Below, piece by piece: positions 35,595 to 44,960 of a stretch of DNA of 64,000 bases; positions within the stretch are counted from its first letter, which is position 1, and every line of letters begins with the position of its first letter. Under the pieces are notes generated by a model. It was not told the origin of the DNA. It did not search any database and saw only the letters and a program-made list of their open reading frames with translations. This DNA is from Flavobacteriales bacterium (GTDB lineage Bacteria; Bacteroidota; Bacteroidia; JACJYZ01), in NCBI GenBank assembly GCA_020635855.1, contig JACJYZ010000004.1:803276-867275 (forward strand), given 5' to 3'. Both the position numbers and the translations under genes were made by a program.

Positions 35595-36389
35595 TCAAGC
35601 GGGTTTTCGAGAATTTGTTTTCGGATTTCCTAGGGAATCGGGGAGTATTTTGTACTGGCTTAAGGTATCATGGGTAATTTGAAATAATTGGTTATTCAAT
35701 GACTCTATGTCCTCGGATGTGCGTCCGTATGTTTCTATGGGTGGATGAATCACAATGCGATTGATGCCGGGTCCGCCACCTTTCCATCGGTTATCACCTT
35801 CGGGAAACAGATGCCAATGGTCCAGGTAGGTGATGGGAAGCACGGGAAGTTGTAATTCTATGGCCATGCGGGCGGCGCCGTTCTTGAACCGCCTGAGGTT
35901 AGGTGCGTTGTGCGGTATGGTTCCTTCCGGGAAAAGAAATACGCTGATGCCTTTTTTCAGATCTGCAATGGCACGGTTGTATGCTTCCTGGGCGCTTCTG
36001 CGGCTTGAACGATCAAGCAGGATATTGGTTTTGGAGAACAGGATGCGGAAGAAAGGGATTTTGCCCAGTTCCTGTTTCCCGATGAAATGATAGTAGATGG
36101 GTAGGAAGGCATAGGTGAGGATAACGTCCAGGTAGGAAGTGTGATTGGAGATAATGACATAGGTACGGGATTTGTCAAAGGGAGACTCCTGGATCTTCCG
36201 GATGAATATACCGCTAAGCAGGGCTGTGGTGTAGGAGATGACCCTTTTGAGGGTGAAGGCGTGGGTGAACCATTTCTCCCGGGTCAGGAAAAGCGCGAAG
36301 AGGGGATATCCAAGCAGGAAAAGAATCGCGAACACCAGGATGACCCAGATCCGCCATAACAGCCTGAAGGGTTTCAGCAAATACTGCAT
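35595..36389 (-). CDS. plsC: 1-acyl-sn-glycerol-3-phosphate acyltransferase
   Basis: Predicted product of 264 residues from the ATG at 36389 (MQYLLKPFRLLWRIWVILVF), which starts a membrane helix. PlsC motifs are present: SNHTSYLDVIL (NHxxxxD), FRILFSKTNILLDRSSR, FLFPEGTIPHNAPNLRRFKNGAARMAIELQLPVLPI. It adds the second acyl chain to lysophosphatidic acid to give phosphatidic acid at the inner face of the cytoplasmic membrane. It could also act on other lipids, as this family is broad. The gene is alone; a terminator that serves the SusCD operon lies just upstream. Confidence 0.9.
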   Translation of the reverse strand: MQYLLKPFRLLWRIWVILVFAILFLLGYPLFALFLTREKWFTHAFTLKRVISYTTALLSGIFIRKIQESPFDKSRTYVIISNHTSYLDVILTYAFLPIYYHFIGKQELGKIPFFRILFSKTNILLDRSSRRSAQEAYNRAIADLKKGISVFLFPEGTIPHNAPNLRRFKNGAARMAIELQLPVLPITYLDHWHLFPEGDNRWKGGGPGINRIVIHPPIETYGRTSEDIESLNNQLFQITHDTLSQYKILPDSLGNPKTNSRKPA

Positions 36390-36427
36390 GGTCAAAGATA
36401 GTGCTTCGCAATGGAAACGGAAGTGCA

Positions 36428-36466
36428 ATAAAAAAAGGGCCGTCCAAACGGACAGCCCTTTTTTCT
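36428..36466 (-). terminator. Intrinsic terminator of the susCD operon
   Basis: Minus-strand AAAAAAGGGCTGTCC and GGACGGCCCTTTTTT pair through a 9-base stem with one mismatch, a 4-base loop and T runs on both sides. It lies about 85 bases past the susD stop. Confidence 0.8.
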
Positions 36467-36548
36467 ATCACAAGATGTCAACTGATTTTCTAAACTTGGT
36501 TATTTATCCTACCTACAATATCTGTGATAGAGGCGCTCGGTAAATAAC

Positions 36549-38012
36549 TTAGTTCTTATCCCAGAACAGTTTGGTGGTGAGTTCGTCTCCACCGATGGCA
36601 CTGGCAGCAGAAGTATAGCTTGCTGTGTTCAGTGTTTGTTCATTGGCTGGGTAAGTATAGCGTTTCGGAATATCAGCAGTGGTCAGACCTGTAGGAGGAT
36701 TGAATGCAGGTGCATCCAGTCTTCTCCAGGTAGTCCAGCCAAGGAATCCGCGGTTGTAGAAGGCCAACCAGGCCTGTGTACCGATTTTTTCAAGGTTGGT
36801 ACCAGGCGCAGAAGAAAATGCTACATCCGTTTGAGCCTGGTAAGTAGAGTCTTCTTTAATTGTACCACCCCAATACAGGATAGATGAGGTAATACCACTT
36901 TTATAGTAATCTTCTACTGTACCGCCTACGCTATAACCACGCTCTGCAGCTTCTGCCAGGTAAAATTGAACTTCTGTATAATCCAACAAAAGCATTTCCA
37001 GGGTCGGATTTTTAACAATTGTGGTATCATCAATGTGGGTATATGAACCATAACTGTTAGAAGCTCCATAGATACCACCTTTGTAAATGGGACCCAATGA
37101 ATCAGAAAGATTATCCATGAAATAATCATTCCTTCTGGGATCATTAAGGTTGTTCATTAAATCAACCAAGGTATTGGCGGGAATAAAATCCTTACGTCCG
37201 GAAAGCTCCAAGTCTACATAAAGTGGATTTGTGTTGGGAGACGATGCAAAGTATTGCAATGCTGCATTGTCACCTGCACCTGAAATAACCCCGGCGCCAT
37301 ATGCACTTTCTACGGTGTTTTTTGCCAAAGTTGCATCAGCATCTGCAAGAGCGATTCCAAGTTTCAGTTTCAATGAATTGGCGAATGTTTTCCATTTAGC
37401 AACATCTCCATTGTAAATCATATCGGAACCATTAGCAAAACTGCTACCACCTGTATTTAAGGCGCTGTTTGCTGCATCCAGACGAGAAATTAGATCAACA
37501 TAAATGGCTGCAGCATCGTCATACTTTGGCAGTACGTTTCCAATATTCAAAGCTTGGCTATAAGGAATATTACCAAAAAGATCAACCAAATGCTGATATG
37601 CGTATACATTCAGGATTTCGATGATAGCAAGGCGATTGCTTTTAGCCACTTCTTCTGAAGTTGTAAGGGTTGTTTCCTCACCTATCACTTTGGCAGCTTG
37701 TTGAAAGTTTCCCAGTACATCACGGTACCATGTTCTCCAGGCATAATCCGGGATGGAACGGGTGGTGATGTTGTAGTTGGATTCATCCGTATAGGTGGTT
37801 TCTGTCCAGTACTGGGCAAACAGGCGGAATACGTTCCGGTTCACATTTGTGCTGGTTTCCTGGTCGCACATGTTGCGCAGTGCGTTGCTGAAAAGGGTGT
37901 TACCTGTAACCTCTTCAGGATGCTTGGTGTCCTTGTTGAACTCCTCCAGTTTGGTACATGACAGGGCGGTCATCCCGATCAGTCCTACTGCAATATATTT
38001 TGTGATTTTCAT
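36549..38012 (-). CDS. SusD/RagB-family surface lipoprotein
   Basis: Predicted product of 487 residues from the ATG at 38012, with lipobox TALSC (MKITKYIAVGLIGMTALSC). It shows the SusD fold: LFSNALRNMCDQETSTN, AYQHLVDLFGNIPYSQALN, YNGDVAKWKTFANSLKLKLGIALAD, VQFYLAEAAERG. It is closest to the SusD-like_2 type. It is expected to cover the extracellular face of the SusC channel and help capture the substrate. It follows susC at 29 bases. Parts of the gene are AT-richer than the neighbours (33 percent GC in 36961-37020). Confidence 0.93.
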   Translation of the reverse strand: MKITKYIAVGLIGMTALSCTKLEEFNKDTKHPEEVTGNTLFSNALRNMCDQETSTNVNRNVFRLFAQYWTETTYTDESNYNITTRSIPDYAWRTWYRDVLGNFQQAAKVIGEETTLTTSEEVAKSNRLAIIEILNVYAYQHLVDLFGNIPYSQALNIGNVLPKYDDAAAIYVDLISRLDAANSALNTGGSSFANGSDMIYNGDVAKWKTFANSLKLKLGIALADADATLAKNTVESAYGAGVISGAGDNAALQYFASSPNTNPLYVDLELSGRKDFIPANTLVDLMNNLNDPRRNDYFMDNLSDSLGPIYKGGIYGASNSYGSYTHIDDTTIVKNPTLEMLLLDYTEVQFYLAEAAERGYSVGGTVEDYYKSGITSSILYWGGTIKEDSTYQAQTDVAFSSAPGTNLEKIGTQAWLAFYNRGFLGWTTWRRLDAPAFNPPTGLTTADIPKRYTYPANEQTLNTASYTSAASAIGGDELTTKLFWDKN

Positions 38013-38041
38013 GACGTTTCTTTTTTTCTGTGGTTTCACCA

Positions 38042-41000
38042 TTAGAACTGAAGGTTTACGTTGAAGCCGAAGTTCCGGGTGGTAGGCATTACACCGGATT
38101 GCCATCCCTGGATGTTACCGGAAGTAACACCTGATTCAGGATCTGCATAAGGCAGGTTCTTGTGGATGATCCACAGGTTGTTGCCTACAACACTGAAGCT
38201 TGCACCGCTGAAGAACTTGTCTTTCAGTTTGGCTGAAGGGATGGTGTAGGTTACTGACAGTTCACGCAGTTTCACATAACCTGCATCGTAAACGAACTCT
38301 TTGTCAGGGTATGCAGCATACCCGAAGAGACTGAAGTTCTTTCCGTCTGCGCGTGTGGTATTTGGGTTGCCGTTTGCATCCACACCGTCGAAGATCAAAC
38401 CACCATTGTTGGAAGCGGATTCACGAACGGGTACACCCAGTTCATTGTTTCCAACAGTGTTGTCATACAGACCGGTTGCCAGACCGTAATACTGGTCGAG
38501 GGAGAATACATCTCCACCTTTTTGCCAGTCGATCAGGGCGCTGAAGCGGAAGTTTTTGTAAGTAACGGCGTTGGTGATACCGGCATTCCAGTCGGGGTTT
38601 ACATCCCCAAGCACCACGTTGGCAGCGCTTGTTGAAGCGTATTTACCGTTGGATTTAACAACCGGATCAAGACCGCTGATGCTTACTGGATCTCCGTTCA
38701 CGTCAACGAAATCTTTTCCTTGCAGTGTACCAATGGGCTCACCCTTGGTAGCATTCAGTGAAATACCTCCTTGCCATGAGGCCAGTACTAGGTTGGTAAC
38801 TTCGTTGCCAAACTCATCCTTGAACAGGTCGATTACCTTATTACGGTTACGGGCCCAGTTCAGGGTTACATCCCATTTCACCTTATCATTTTTGTAAGGA
38901 GTACCGTTGATGTTCAATTCGATACCGGAGTTTTGCACTTTACCGGCATTTACGAATTTGCTGGAGTAACCTGTAGCATTGGAAACAGCAACAGCAAAGA
39001 TCTGGTCAATGGTGTTTGTGTTGTAGTATGCAACGTCAAATCCGAGACGGCTTTTCAGGAAGATCATTTCCAAACCGGTTTCAAGACTCTTTGATCTTTC
39101 CGGGCGAAGGTCTTCTGTTTTCTTCACGTTGGTTCTAGAGAAGAGGGTGGTGCTTCCGAAAGGAGCTGGCTTGTCATATGTGTCGTACAAGCTGGCGAAA
39201 GGAGCATCGTTACCTACTTCAGCGTAGTTTACACGCACTTTTCCAAATTCAAGCCAATCTTTCTTCAGTTTTTCAGAGAAGATAAAGCTACCTGCAACTG
39301 AAGGATAGAAGATGCTATTGCTACCTGACTTCAATGTAGAGAAGTAATCCTGTCTTGCGGTTACATCAAGGAACAGGAAGCGTTTGAAACCCAAAGATGC
39401 ACTTCCAAAGTAACCGTCGGTACCTATGATAGAGGCGGTTTCCAAAGGAGCCAATGCTGTGGATTTGGTGTTCAGAAGAGAATAGGTACCTGGTACCGCC
39501 AATCCTCCGTTTGTAGCGGAGAATACAGAGTTGTTTCTGGTTCTGCGATAGTTAGTACCCAAAGTTGCATTCAGGTTCAGGTTCTCAGACAGATCTTTGT
39601 TGTAGGTAAAAAAGATGTCCATGTTGCTTTCGAGGAAGGTATGGTCGAAGCGGGAGTAACCAGAACTTTGAACCGAACGGTCGATACCAAAATTCAGCGG
39701 AAGACTACCAACCGCCATGCGCTCTTCCTGCAGTTCACTGTAGGTATCAGCTGAGAAGCGGGCAGAGAGACGCAGTGCTTCACTCAGTTGGTAGTTGATA
39801 TTCAGTGTACCATAGAAACGATCGCGTACGTCTGTTTCATAGTTTTCGTAACGCTCAAAATAAAAGTTGTTCCAGTACAAGGGAATTGGATCGTCAGGAC
39901 TGGATGGGTTCCAGGTTACGTTGCGACCGGTCAGATCATACATGTCTTTCAATTCCTGTACGTCTACGTTGAGGGCCCACCACTGACGGAAGCTTGACAA
40001 CATGTTCGCGTTGTACCCGGTGATGTTACGACCTTTACCTTTTGTTTTTACGTAGTTACCTACTGCGCCAACAGAAAGTTTATCGGTCAGGTTGCTGGTA
40101 CCGTTGAAACCGAAGTTATCACGTTCCAGACGTGCATTCGGCATGATACCTTTCTGCGTGAATTTCTGATAAGAAACACGGAAAGAACCTTTGTCGTTTG
40201 CGTTTGAAACAGCAATATTGTTAGAAGTGGTTACTGCGGTTTCGAAGAAAGTAATGGGACCGTTTTCGGCGTTCACCCAAGGAGTAGCTTGTTTGTACTT
40301 GGGTGATTCCGGATCGAAAGAGTTCCATTGATACACCATGAGGTTCGGATCAAAGGCCGGACCATAAGAAGCATCTTCTGTAAAAGTGGAAACGAGGTCG
40401 TCGTTACCGTCACCATCGATGTCGGCCAGGTAGAAATAACCGGTCGGGTCATCGTAGTAAGGACCGTAACCTTCACCGTATTGATCCTGGTAGGTAGGGA
40501 AGGTTTTTTTATCAACGAAACCGAGGGTTACGTTTGAGTTGAAATCAACCCCGTAACGCTGACGGCCACCGGCCACTTTTTTACCTTTTTTGGTGGTGAT
40601 GATCACAACACCGTTCGCAGCACGTGAACCGTAGAGTGCGGTTGCAGCTGCACCTTTCAGCACGTTGATGGACTCAATGTCATTAGGGTTGATATCGGCT
40701 ACAGCATTACCGTAGTCATAACCACCCTGGCCTTCAGCTTGCGTGCGCAGACCGGGGCCATATTTGTCCTGGTTGGTGTTGGAGTTGTTCACCGGCATAC
40801 CATCCACAATGAACAGGGCCTGGTTGTTACCAGTAATGGAAGAACTACCGCGGATGATCACGTTTGTGGAACCACCGAAGTTGTTGTTGGTTTTCACCTG
40901 AACCCCTGCTACTTTACCTGACAGTTGGTTCACGAAGTTTCCACTCTTGGTGTCAGTCACGGCATCACCTGTTACCTGTTGACTGGCATAACCGAGAGAT

Positions 41001-41368
41001 TTCTTCTCACGGCTGATGCCCAGTGCAGTCACAACGACCTCATCCAGGTTCATCACATCTTCGTCCATTTTAATGTCGAAAGATGTTTTGTCTCCAACTT
41101 GAAGTTCCTGGGACTTCATGCCGATAAAGGAGACAACAAGGGTATTGCTTCCGGCAGGTACCCGGAGTTTAAATTTACCGTCGATATCGGTAACGGTTCC
41201 CACCATGGTGCCTTTGACCACCACGGCGGCGCCGATCACCGGTTCGTTGTCGGCAGAGTTAATGATACTTCCCGAGATCTCTTTGTCTTGCTGCCCGGAA
41301 GCATCCTGCCCAAATACTTGTGCCCATAGGCCCAAGCATAGGGTGCCAAAAATGAAAAGCTTCTTCAT
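38042..41368 (-). CDS. SusC/RagA-family TonB-dependent outer-membrane transporter
   Basis: Predicted product of 1108 residues with a signal peptide (MKKLFIFGTLCLGLWAQVFGQ). A carboxypeptidase-regulatory-like domain is at about 30-110 (ISGSIINSADNEPVIGAAVVVKGT), then the SusC plug (DEVVVTALGISREKKSLGYASQQV, GKVAGVQV, VIIRGSSSITGNNQALFIVDGMPV, INVLKGAAATALYGSRAANGVVIITTKKG) and a barrel ending TRNFGFNVNLQF. It would import a large substrate such as a glycan or peptide, driven by TonB. No carbohydrate-active enzyme or regulator is nearby, so the substrate is unknown. Confidence 0.95.
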   Translation of the reverse strand: MKKLFIFGTLCLGLWAQVFGQDASGQQDKEISGSIINSADNEPVIGAAVVVKGTMVGTVTDIDGKFKLRVPAGSNTLVVSFIGMKSQELQVGDKTSFDIKMDEDVMNLDEVVVTALGISREKKSLGYASQQVTGDAVTDTKSGNFVNQLSGKVAGVQVKTNNNFGGSTNVIIRGSSSITGNNQALFIVDGMPVNNSNTNQDKYGPGLRTQAEGQGGYDYGNAVADINPNDIESINVLKGAAATALYGSRAANGVVIITTKKGKKVAGGRQRYGVDFNSNVTLGFVDKKTFPTYQDQYGEGYGPYYDDPTGYFYLADIDGDGNDDLVSTFTEDASYGPAFDPNLMVYQWNSFDPESPKYKQATPWVNAENGPITFFETAVTTSNNIAVSNANDKGSFRVSYQKFTQKGIMPNARLERDNFGFNGTSNLTDKLSVGAVGNYVKTKGKGRNITGYNANMLSSFRQWWALNVDVQELKDMYDLTGRNVTWNPSSPDDPIPLYWNNFYFERYENYETDVRDRFYGTLNINYQLSEALRLSARFSADTYSELQEERMAVGSLPLNFGIDRSVQSSGYSRFDHTFLESNMDIFFTYNKDLSENLNLNATLGTNYRRTRNNSVFSATNGGLAVPGTYSLLNTKSTALAPLETASIIGTDGYFGSASLGFKRFLFLDVTARQDYFSTLKSGSNSIFYPSVAGSFIFSEKLKKDWLEFGKVRVNYAEVGNDAPFASLYDTYDKPAPFGSTTLFSRTNVKKTEDLRPERSKSLETGLEMIFLKSRLGFDVAYYNTNTIDQIFAVAVSNATGYSSKFVNAGKVQNSGIELNINGTPYKNDKVKWDVTLNWARNRNKVIDLFKDEFGNEVTNLVLASWQGGISLNATKGEPIGTLQGKDFVDVNGDPVSISGLDPVVKSNGKYASTSAANVVLGDVNPDWNAGITNAVTYKNFRFSALIDWQKGGDVFSLDQYYGLATGLYDNTVGNNELGVPVRESASNNGGLIFDGVDANGNPNTTRADGKNFSLFGYAAYPDKEFVYDAGYVKLRELSVTYTIPSAKLKDKFFSGASFSVVGNNLWIIHKNLPYADPESGVTSGNIQGWQSGVMPTTRNFGFNVNLQF

Positions 41369-41696
41369 GCGTAACGTATTTAGGGTTTTGGTTAATTACA
41401 AAGCCTTGAGTTCAATGCGCCTTAAACGAAATCACAATGTTCACAAAATACCAACTGACGGACACGTACCTAACCGACGCCTTTCAGATGCCAAAAGGGG
41501 CCGGGATTATTTTCGCCAACCTGCACAGCCAAACACGCCTTGACGGCTACGCAGACGAGCGATTCGTCAAATTATCTTACTGGGAAGGATAAATAACCGG
41601 GGCCAAGATAAAAAAGAATGGGCGGTACTGGCAAATTTTTGTCAAAAAAAATTAGGATCACAAGATTTATTACAAATGATGAGAACCTAAAAAAAC
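41369..41696 (-). promoter_or_regulatory. Leader and control region of susCD
   Basis: The region holds no credible gene. On the minus strand TTTG, 20-21 bases, then TATCTTGG at 41603-41635 (one mismatch from the consensus) gives a candidate promoter, leaving a leader of about 230 bases before susC. A small RNA-type or anti-sigma-controlled element could lie in it, but no structure stood out. Confidence 0.35.
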
Positions 41697-41732
41697 ACAA
41701 ACCCCGATGTCGATGTCGACATCGGGGTTTGT
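41690..41732 (-). terminator. Strong intrinsic terminator after the proline-rich membrane protein gene
   Basis: It has perfect 17-base arms (41697-41713 and 41716-41732) around a TG centre, followed on the minus strand by a run of seven Ts. It ends the gene at 41756. Confidence 0.85.
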
Positions 41733-41755
41733 AGGAATGTTTTGGGCGGGCGTGA

Positions 41756-43081
41756 TTAACGCAGGATGAAAGAAGTGGTACCGGCTTTGAATCCGTCAAG
41801 ATAAAACTCCGCTACATATGTACCGGGATCGTATGTTTCTTTTGAAGGATCTTCCCAATCCACACAATAGTTCTGTCGATCATTTCGGTAGTCAATGTCT
41901 TTCTGAACCGTAAACAATTTTTCCTTTCCGCTTTCCGCATCGACGAAGCTTCCGGAGCCAAGTTCCTTGTTGCCCAATACTTCTCCGGCCGGACCGGAAA
42001 TGCGCAGGTACAACACTTTGTTCCCCGGTTCAACCACTTTGTTCTCCATCACATCGAAACAGATGCTGAATTTTTCAACTTTCTTGGCAAGGGCGGTTTC
42101 CTTGAAGGCTTTGCCCTTCATCTTCAAACCTGTTATCGTGGCGTATTCAACCGGTATCTTGGAAGCGATTGTGACCTTCTCGCTCAGCACTTCTTTTTCT
42201 TCCTCCAGGTTGCCGACGGCCACTGAAAGGTCCAGGTTCTTGCTTTTCAGTTCACGGTTTTCCAGCAACAACCGGTCGATCTCTTCCTCAAATTTCTCAC
42301 GTTTTCTTTTGATGCGACGAAGTTCGTGGCGGAGTTGATCAATCGTTTCTTTGTCCTGGTTTCCTTCCGCCAGCATTTTCTCGATTTTCACCCGTGTGGT
42401 GTCCAGTTCGAGTTTTGCAGCGGCAAGCATCTTATCCAGTTTCTCACTTTGACCTTTATATTGATCAAGGTCTTCCATGGTTTGGTCCAGTTCGGTACGG
42501 AGTTCATTGCCGTAAGTCGAAAGGCTGTCGACCTGGTTGTCGTACTTGACAACCGTATAGCCGCCACCTGCCAGCAGCAGGACGTTCAGAATTGCGGAAA
42601 TGATCAACAGGATAAGGAGAACTCTTTTTCCCGATTTCTTTTCTTCTTTTTTTCCTTCCGGTTTTCCAGCGGTACCTACCGGAGGTGTGCCGGTGCTTCC
42701 GGGAGGAGGAGGTGTCTTGCCCGGGGGGACATTTCCTTTGGGGGGAACATTCAACTGCGGAGACGTTGTGGTTTTTTGCAAAGGGATAGCCGGTTTGGCC
42801 GGTTCCTTTTTCTGAAGCGGTGCACTCCGGTCGATCTTGGGAGGCTCTGAAGCGCCCATCGGTTTGGGTGGAACGATCGGTTTGGGTGGCACCGATGATG
42901 GTTTAGGTAGATTGCTTGGGTTGGGTTTTGGCGGTTCCGATGAAGCCGTGGGCATCGTGCGCCTGGGCGGAGGCGGAGGCGGTGCCGGTCGTTTGGGTGG
43001 CATACCGGAGCCGATGCCATGTGATGTCGGCGGGATTCCCGATCCCTGCGGGTTGTTCGGAGGCGTATTGCTTGTTGTCAT
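41756..43081 (-). CDS. Proline-rich single-pass membrane protein with coiled coil
   Basis: Predicted product of 441 residues. Residues 1-150 are a disordered Pro/Ser/Lys segment (RPAPPPPPPRRTMP, PPKPIVPPKPMG, GKTPPPPGS). One membrane helix follows at about 153-175 (RVLLILLIISAILNVLLLAGGGYTVV), then a coiled coil of about 130 residues (QTMEDLDQYKGQSEKLDKML, LRRIKRKREKFEEEIDRLLLENRELKSKN), then a C-terminal strand-rich domain (FSICFDVMENKVVEPGNKVLYLRI, YVAEFYLDGFKAGTTSFILR). The Pro-rich part should be cytoplasmic and the coiled coil periplasmic. No known family was recognised. It lies 12 bases after aspS and is probably cotranscribed with it. Confidence 0.75.
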   Translation of the reverse strand: MTTSNTPPNNPQGSGIPPTSHGIGSGMPPKRPAPPPPPPRRTMPTASSEPPKPNPSNLPKPSSVPPKPIVPPKPMGASEPPKIDRSAPLQKKEPAKPAIPLQKTTTSPQLNVPPKGNVPPGKTPPPPGSTGTPPVGTAGKPEGKKEEKKSGKRVLLILLIISAILNVLLLAGGGYTVVKYDNQVDSLSTYGNELRTELDQTMEDLDQYKGQSEKLDKMLAAAKLELDTTRVKIEKMLAEGNQDKETIDQLRHELRRIKRKREKFEEEIDRLLLENRELKSKNLDLSVAVGNLEEEKEVLSEKVTIASKIPVEYATITGLKMKGKAFKETALAKKVEKFSICFDVMENKVVEPGNKVLYLRISGPAGEVLGNKELGSGSFVDAESGKEKLFTVQKDIDYRNDRQNYCVDWEDPSKETYDPGTYVAEFYLDGFKAGTTSFILR

Positions 43082-43093
43082 GATGTTGTAAAT

Positions 43094-44854
43094 CTAAGAC
43101 GCACTTTCTACAATGCAAATTTTTAATCCCAATTCTTCCAGCTGTTCGTGTGAAATGGTGGAAGGTGTATCAATCATCACATCCCTGCCTGCATTGTTTT
43201 TTGGGAATGCAATATAGTCTCTGATGGTTTCGCTACCTCCGAAAAGCGATACCCAACGGTCGAGGCCGAATGCAATCCCGCCATGAGGAGGGGTGCCGTA
43301 TTCAAAGGCTTCCATTAGGAAGCCGAATTGTTTCCTGGCTTCTTCGTCCGTGAATCCCAGGGTGCGGAACATTTTTTCCTGGAGTGAACGGTCGTGGATA
43401 CGGATGGAGCCTCCGCCGATCTCCACGCCATTGATCACAAGGTCATAGGCGTTGGCTTTTACTTTGCCGGGCGCCGTATCCAGCAGGGCCACATCTTCGG
43501 GTTTGGGTGAAGTGAACGGATGGTGCATGGCGAAGTAACGTTCGCTTTCTTCGTTCCACTCCAGCAGTGGGAAGTCCACCACCCACAAGGGGGCATATAC
43601 ATTTTTGTTGCGGAGCCCCAGTCGCTTGCCCATTTCAAGGCGGAGTTCATTCAATGCCGAACGGGTTTTGCCTGCGTCGCCGACAAGTATCAGCACCAGG
43701 TCACCTTCTTTGGCGCCGCATTGTGTGGCGCATTCCTGAAGGATGTCTGCACTGTAAAATTTATCGACGGATGATTTCAAGGTACCGTCTTCACCATACT
43801 TAATATATACCAGACCTTTTGCGCCGATCTGTGGGCGCTTTACAAAGTCCGTCAGTTCATCCAGTTCCTTCCGGGTATAGTTGCCGCATCCTGGCGCGGC
43901 AATGCCCACCACCAGTTCGGCGCTGTCGAATACCTGGAAGCCTTTGCCCTGCATGGTGGTATTCAATTCAACGAACTCCATCCCGAAACGGATGTCGGGT
44001 TTGTCGCTGCCGTAACGCCGGATGGCCTCATCATAGGACATGCGCGGGAATGCATCCAGGGTAACGCCTTTCACCTTTTGAAAAAGATGGCGGGTCAATC
44101 CTTCGAATGTATCAAGGATGTCGTCCTGGGTTACGAAAGACATTTCGCAGTCGAGCTGGGTGAATTCGGGCTGACGGTCGGCGCGAAGGTCTTCATCCCT
44201 GAAGCATTTCACGATCTGGTAATACCGGTCAAAGCCCGATACCATCAGGAGTTGTTTGAATGTTTGAGGCGATTGCGGCAGCGCATAGAATTCGCCCTGG
44301 TGGATGCGGGATGGCACCACGAAGTCACGGGCGCCTTCCGGGGTGGATTTGATCAGCACCGGGGTTTCCACGTCAATGAAGCGTTGCTCATCCAGGTACC
44401 GGCGGATCTCGCTTGCCACCCTGTGCCGCAATTCGAGGCTTTGACGAACCGGTTTTCTCCGCAGGTCAAGGTACCTGTATTTCATGCGGAGTTCTTCGCC
44501 ACCGTCTGTTTCGTCTTCAATGGTGAATGGGGGCAATTTCGATTTGTTCAATACCTCCAGCGCGCTGACCAGTATTTCAATATCACCCGTGGGTATGTTC
44601 GGATTCTTGTTGCTGCGTTCGGCAACCTTGCCGGTGATCTTCAATACATCTTCCCGTCCGAGTTTGCGGGCGTGCTCACACAGCGCCTTGTCGGTTTCCA
44701 TGTTAAACACCAGCTGGGTGATGCCATACCGGTCGCGCAGGTCCACGAATGTCATGCCCCCCAGTTCGCGTGCACGTTGCATCCAGCCGCACAAGGTCAC
44801 TTCGGTGCCCTGATGTTCGGCTCTTAATTCTCCGCAGGTATGGGTTCTTAGCAT
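43094..44854 (-). CDS. aspS: Aspartate--tRNA ligase
   Basis: Predicted product of 586 residues from the ATG at 44854 (MLRTHTCGELRAEHQGTEVTLCGWMQRARELGGMTFVDLRDRYG, an OB-fold anticodon domain). Class II motifs follow: motif 2 FRDEDLRADRQPEFTQLDCEMSF, the bacterial GAD insertion domain (about 290-410), and motif 3 GIAFGLDRWVSLFGGSETIRDYIAFPKNN. It charges tRNA-Asp; whether it also charges tRNA-Asn cannot be decided here. The longer frame to 44899 only extends into the divergent promoter. It is divergent from the TadA-like gene by 106 bases. Confidence 0.98.
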   Translation of the reverse strand: MLRTHTCGELRAEHQGTEVTLCGWMQRARELGGMTFVDLRDRYGITQLVFNMETDKALCEHARKLGREDVLKITGKVAERSNKNPNIPTGDIEILVSALEVLNKSKLPPFTIEDETDGGEELRMKYRYLDLRRKPVRQSLELRHRVASEIRRYLDEQRFIDVETPVLIKSTPEGARDFVVPSRIHQGEFYALPQSPQTFKQLLMVSGFDRYYQIVKCFRDEDLRADRQPEFTQLDCEMSFVTQDDILDTFEGLTRHLFQKVKGVTLDAFPRMSYDEAIRRYGSDKPDIRFGMEFVELNTTMQGKGFQVFDSAELVVGIAAPGCGNYTRKELDELTDFVKRPQIGAKGLVYIKYGEDGTLKSSVDKFYSADILQECATQCGAKEGDLVLILVGDAGKTRSALNELRLEMGKRLGLRNKNVYAPLWVVDFPLLEWNEESERYFAMHHPFTSPKPEDVALLDTAPGKVKANAYDLVINGVEIGGGSIRIHDRSLQEKMFRTLGFTDEEARKQFGFLMEAFEYGTPPHGGIAFGLDRWVSLFGGSETIRDYIAFPKNNAGRDVMIDTPSTISHEQLEELGLKICIVESAS

Positions 44855-44960
44855 GGGTATTTTTTTGGCCTCCGAAGGTAGAAAAAAAATCAACGTCAAA
44901 CAGACGAAATGCTTTTACAGCGCGGGTATTTGTTACCTTCGGGACACAAACACACCCAAC

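Noticed and set aside
41369..41580. A small gene on either strand upstream of susC
   Set aside because: Frames are short, with poor starts and no protein-like composition.
41756..42200. TonB identity for the proline-rich protein
   Set aside because: TonB has its Pro-rich part after the membrane helix, in the periplasm; here it lies before the helix and a coiled coil follows, so the fold differs.
44078..44827. 249-residue plus-strand ORF antisense to aspS
   Set aside because: Antisense shadow of a certain aspS gene; no domain.
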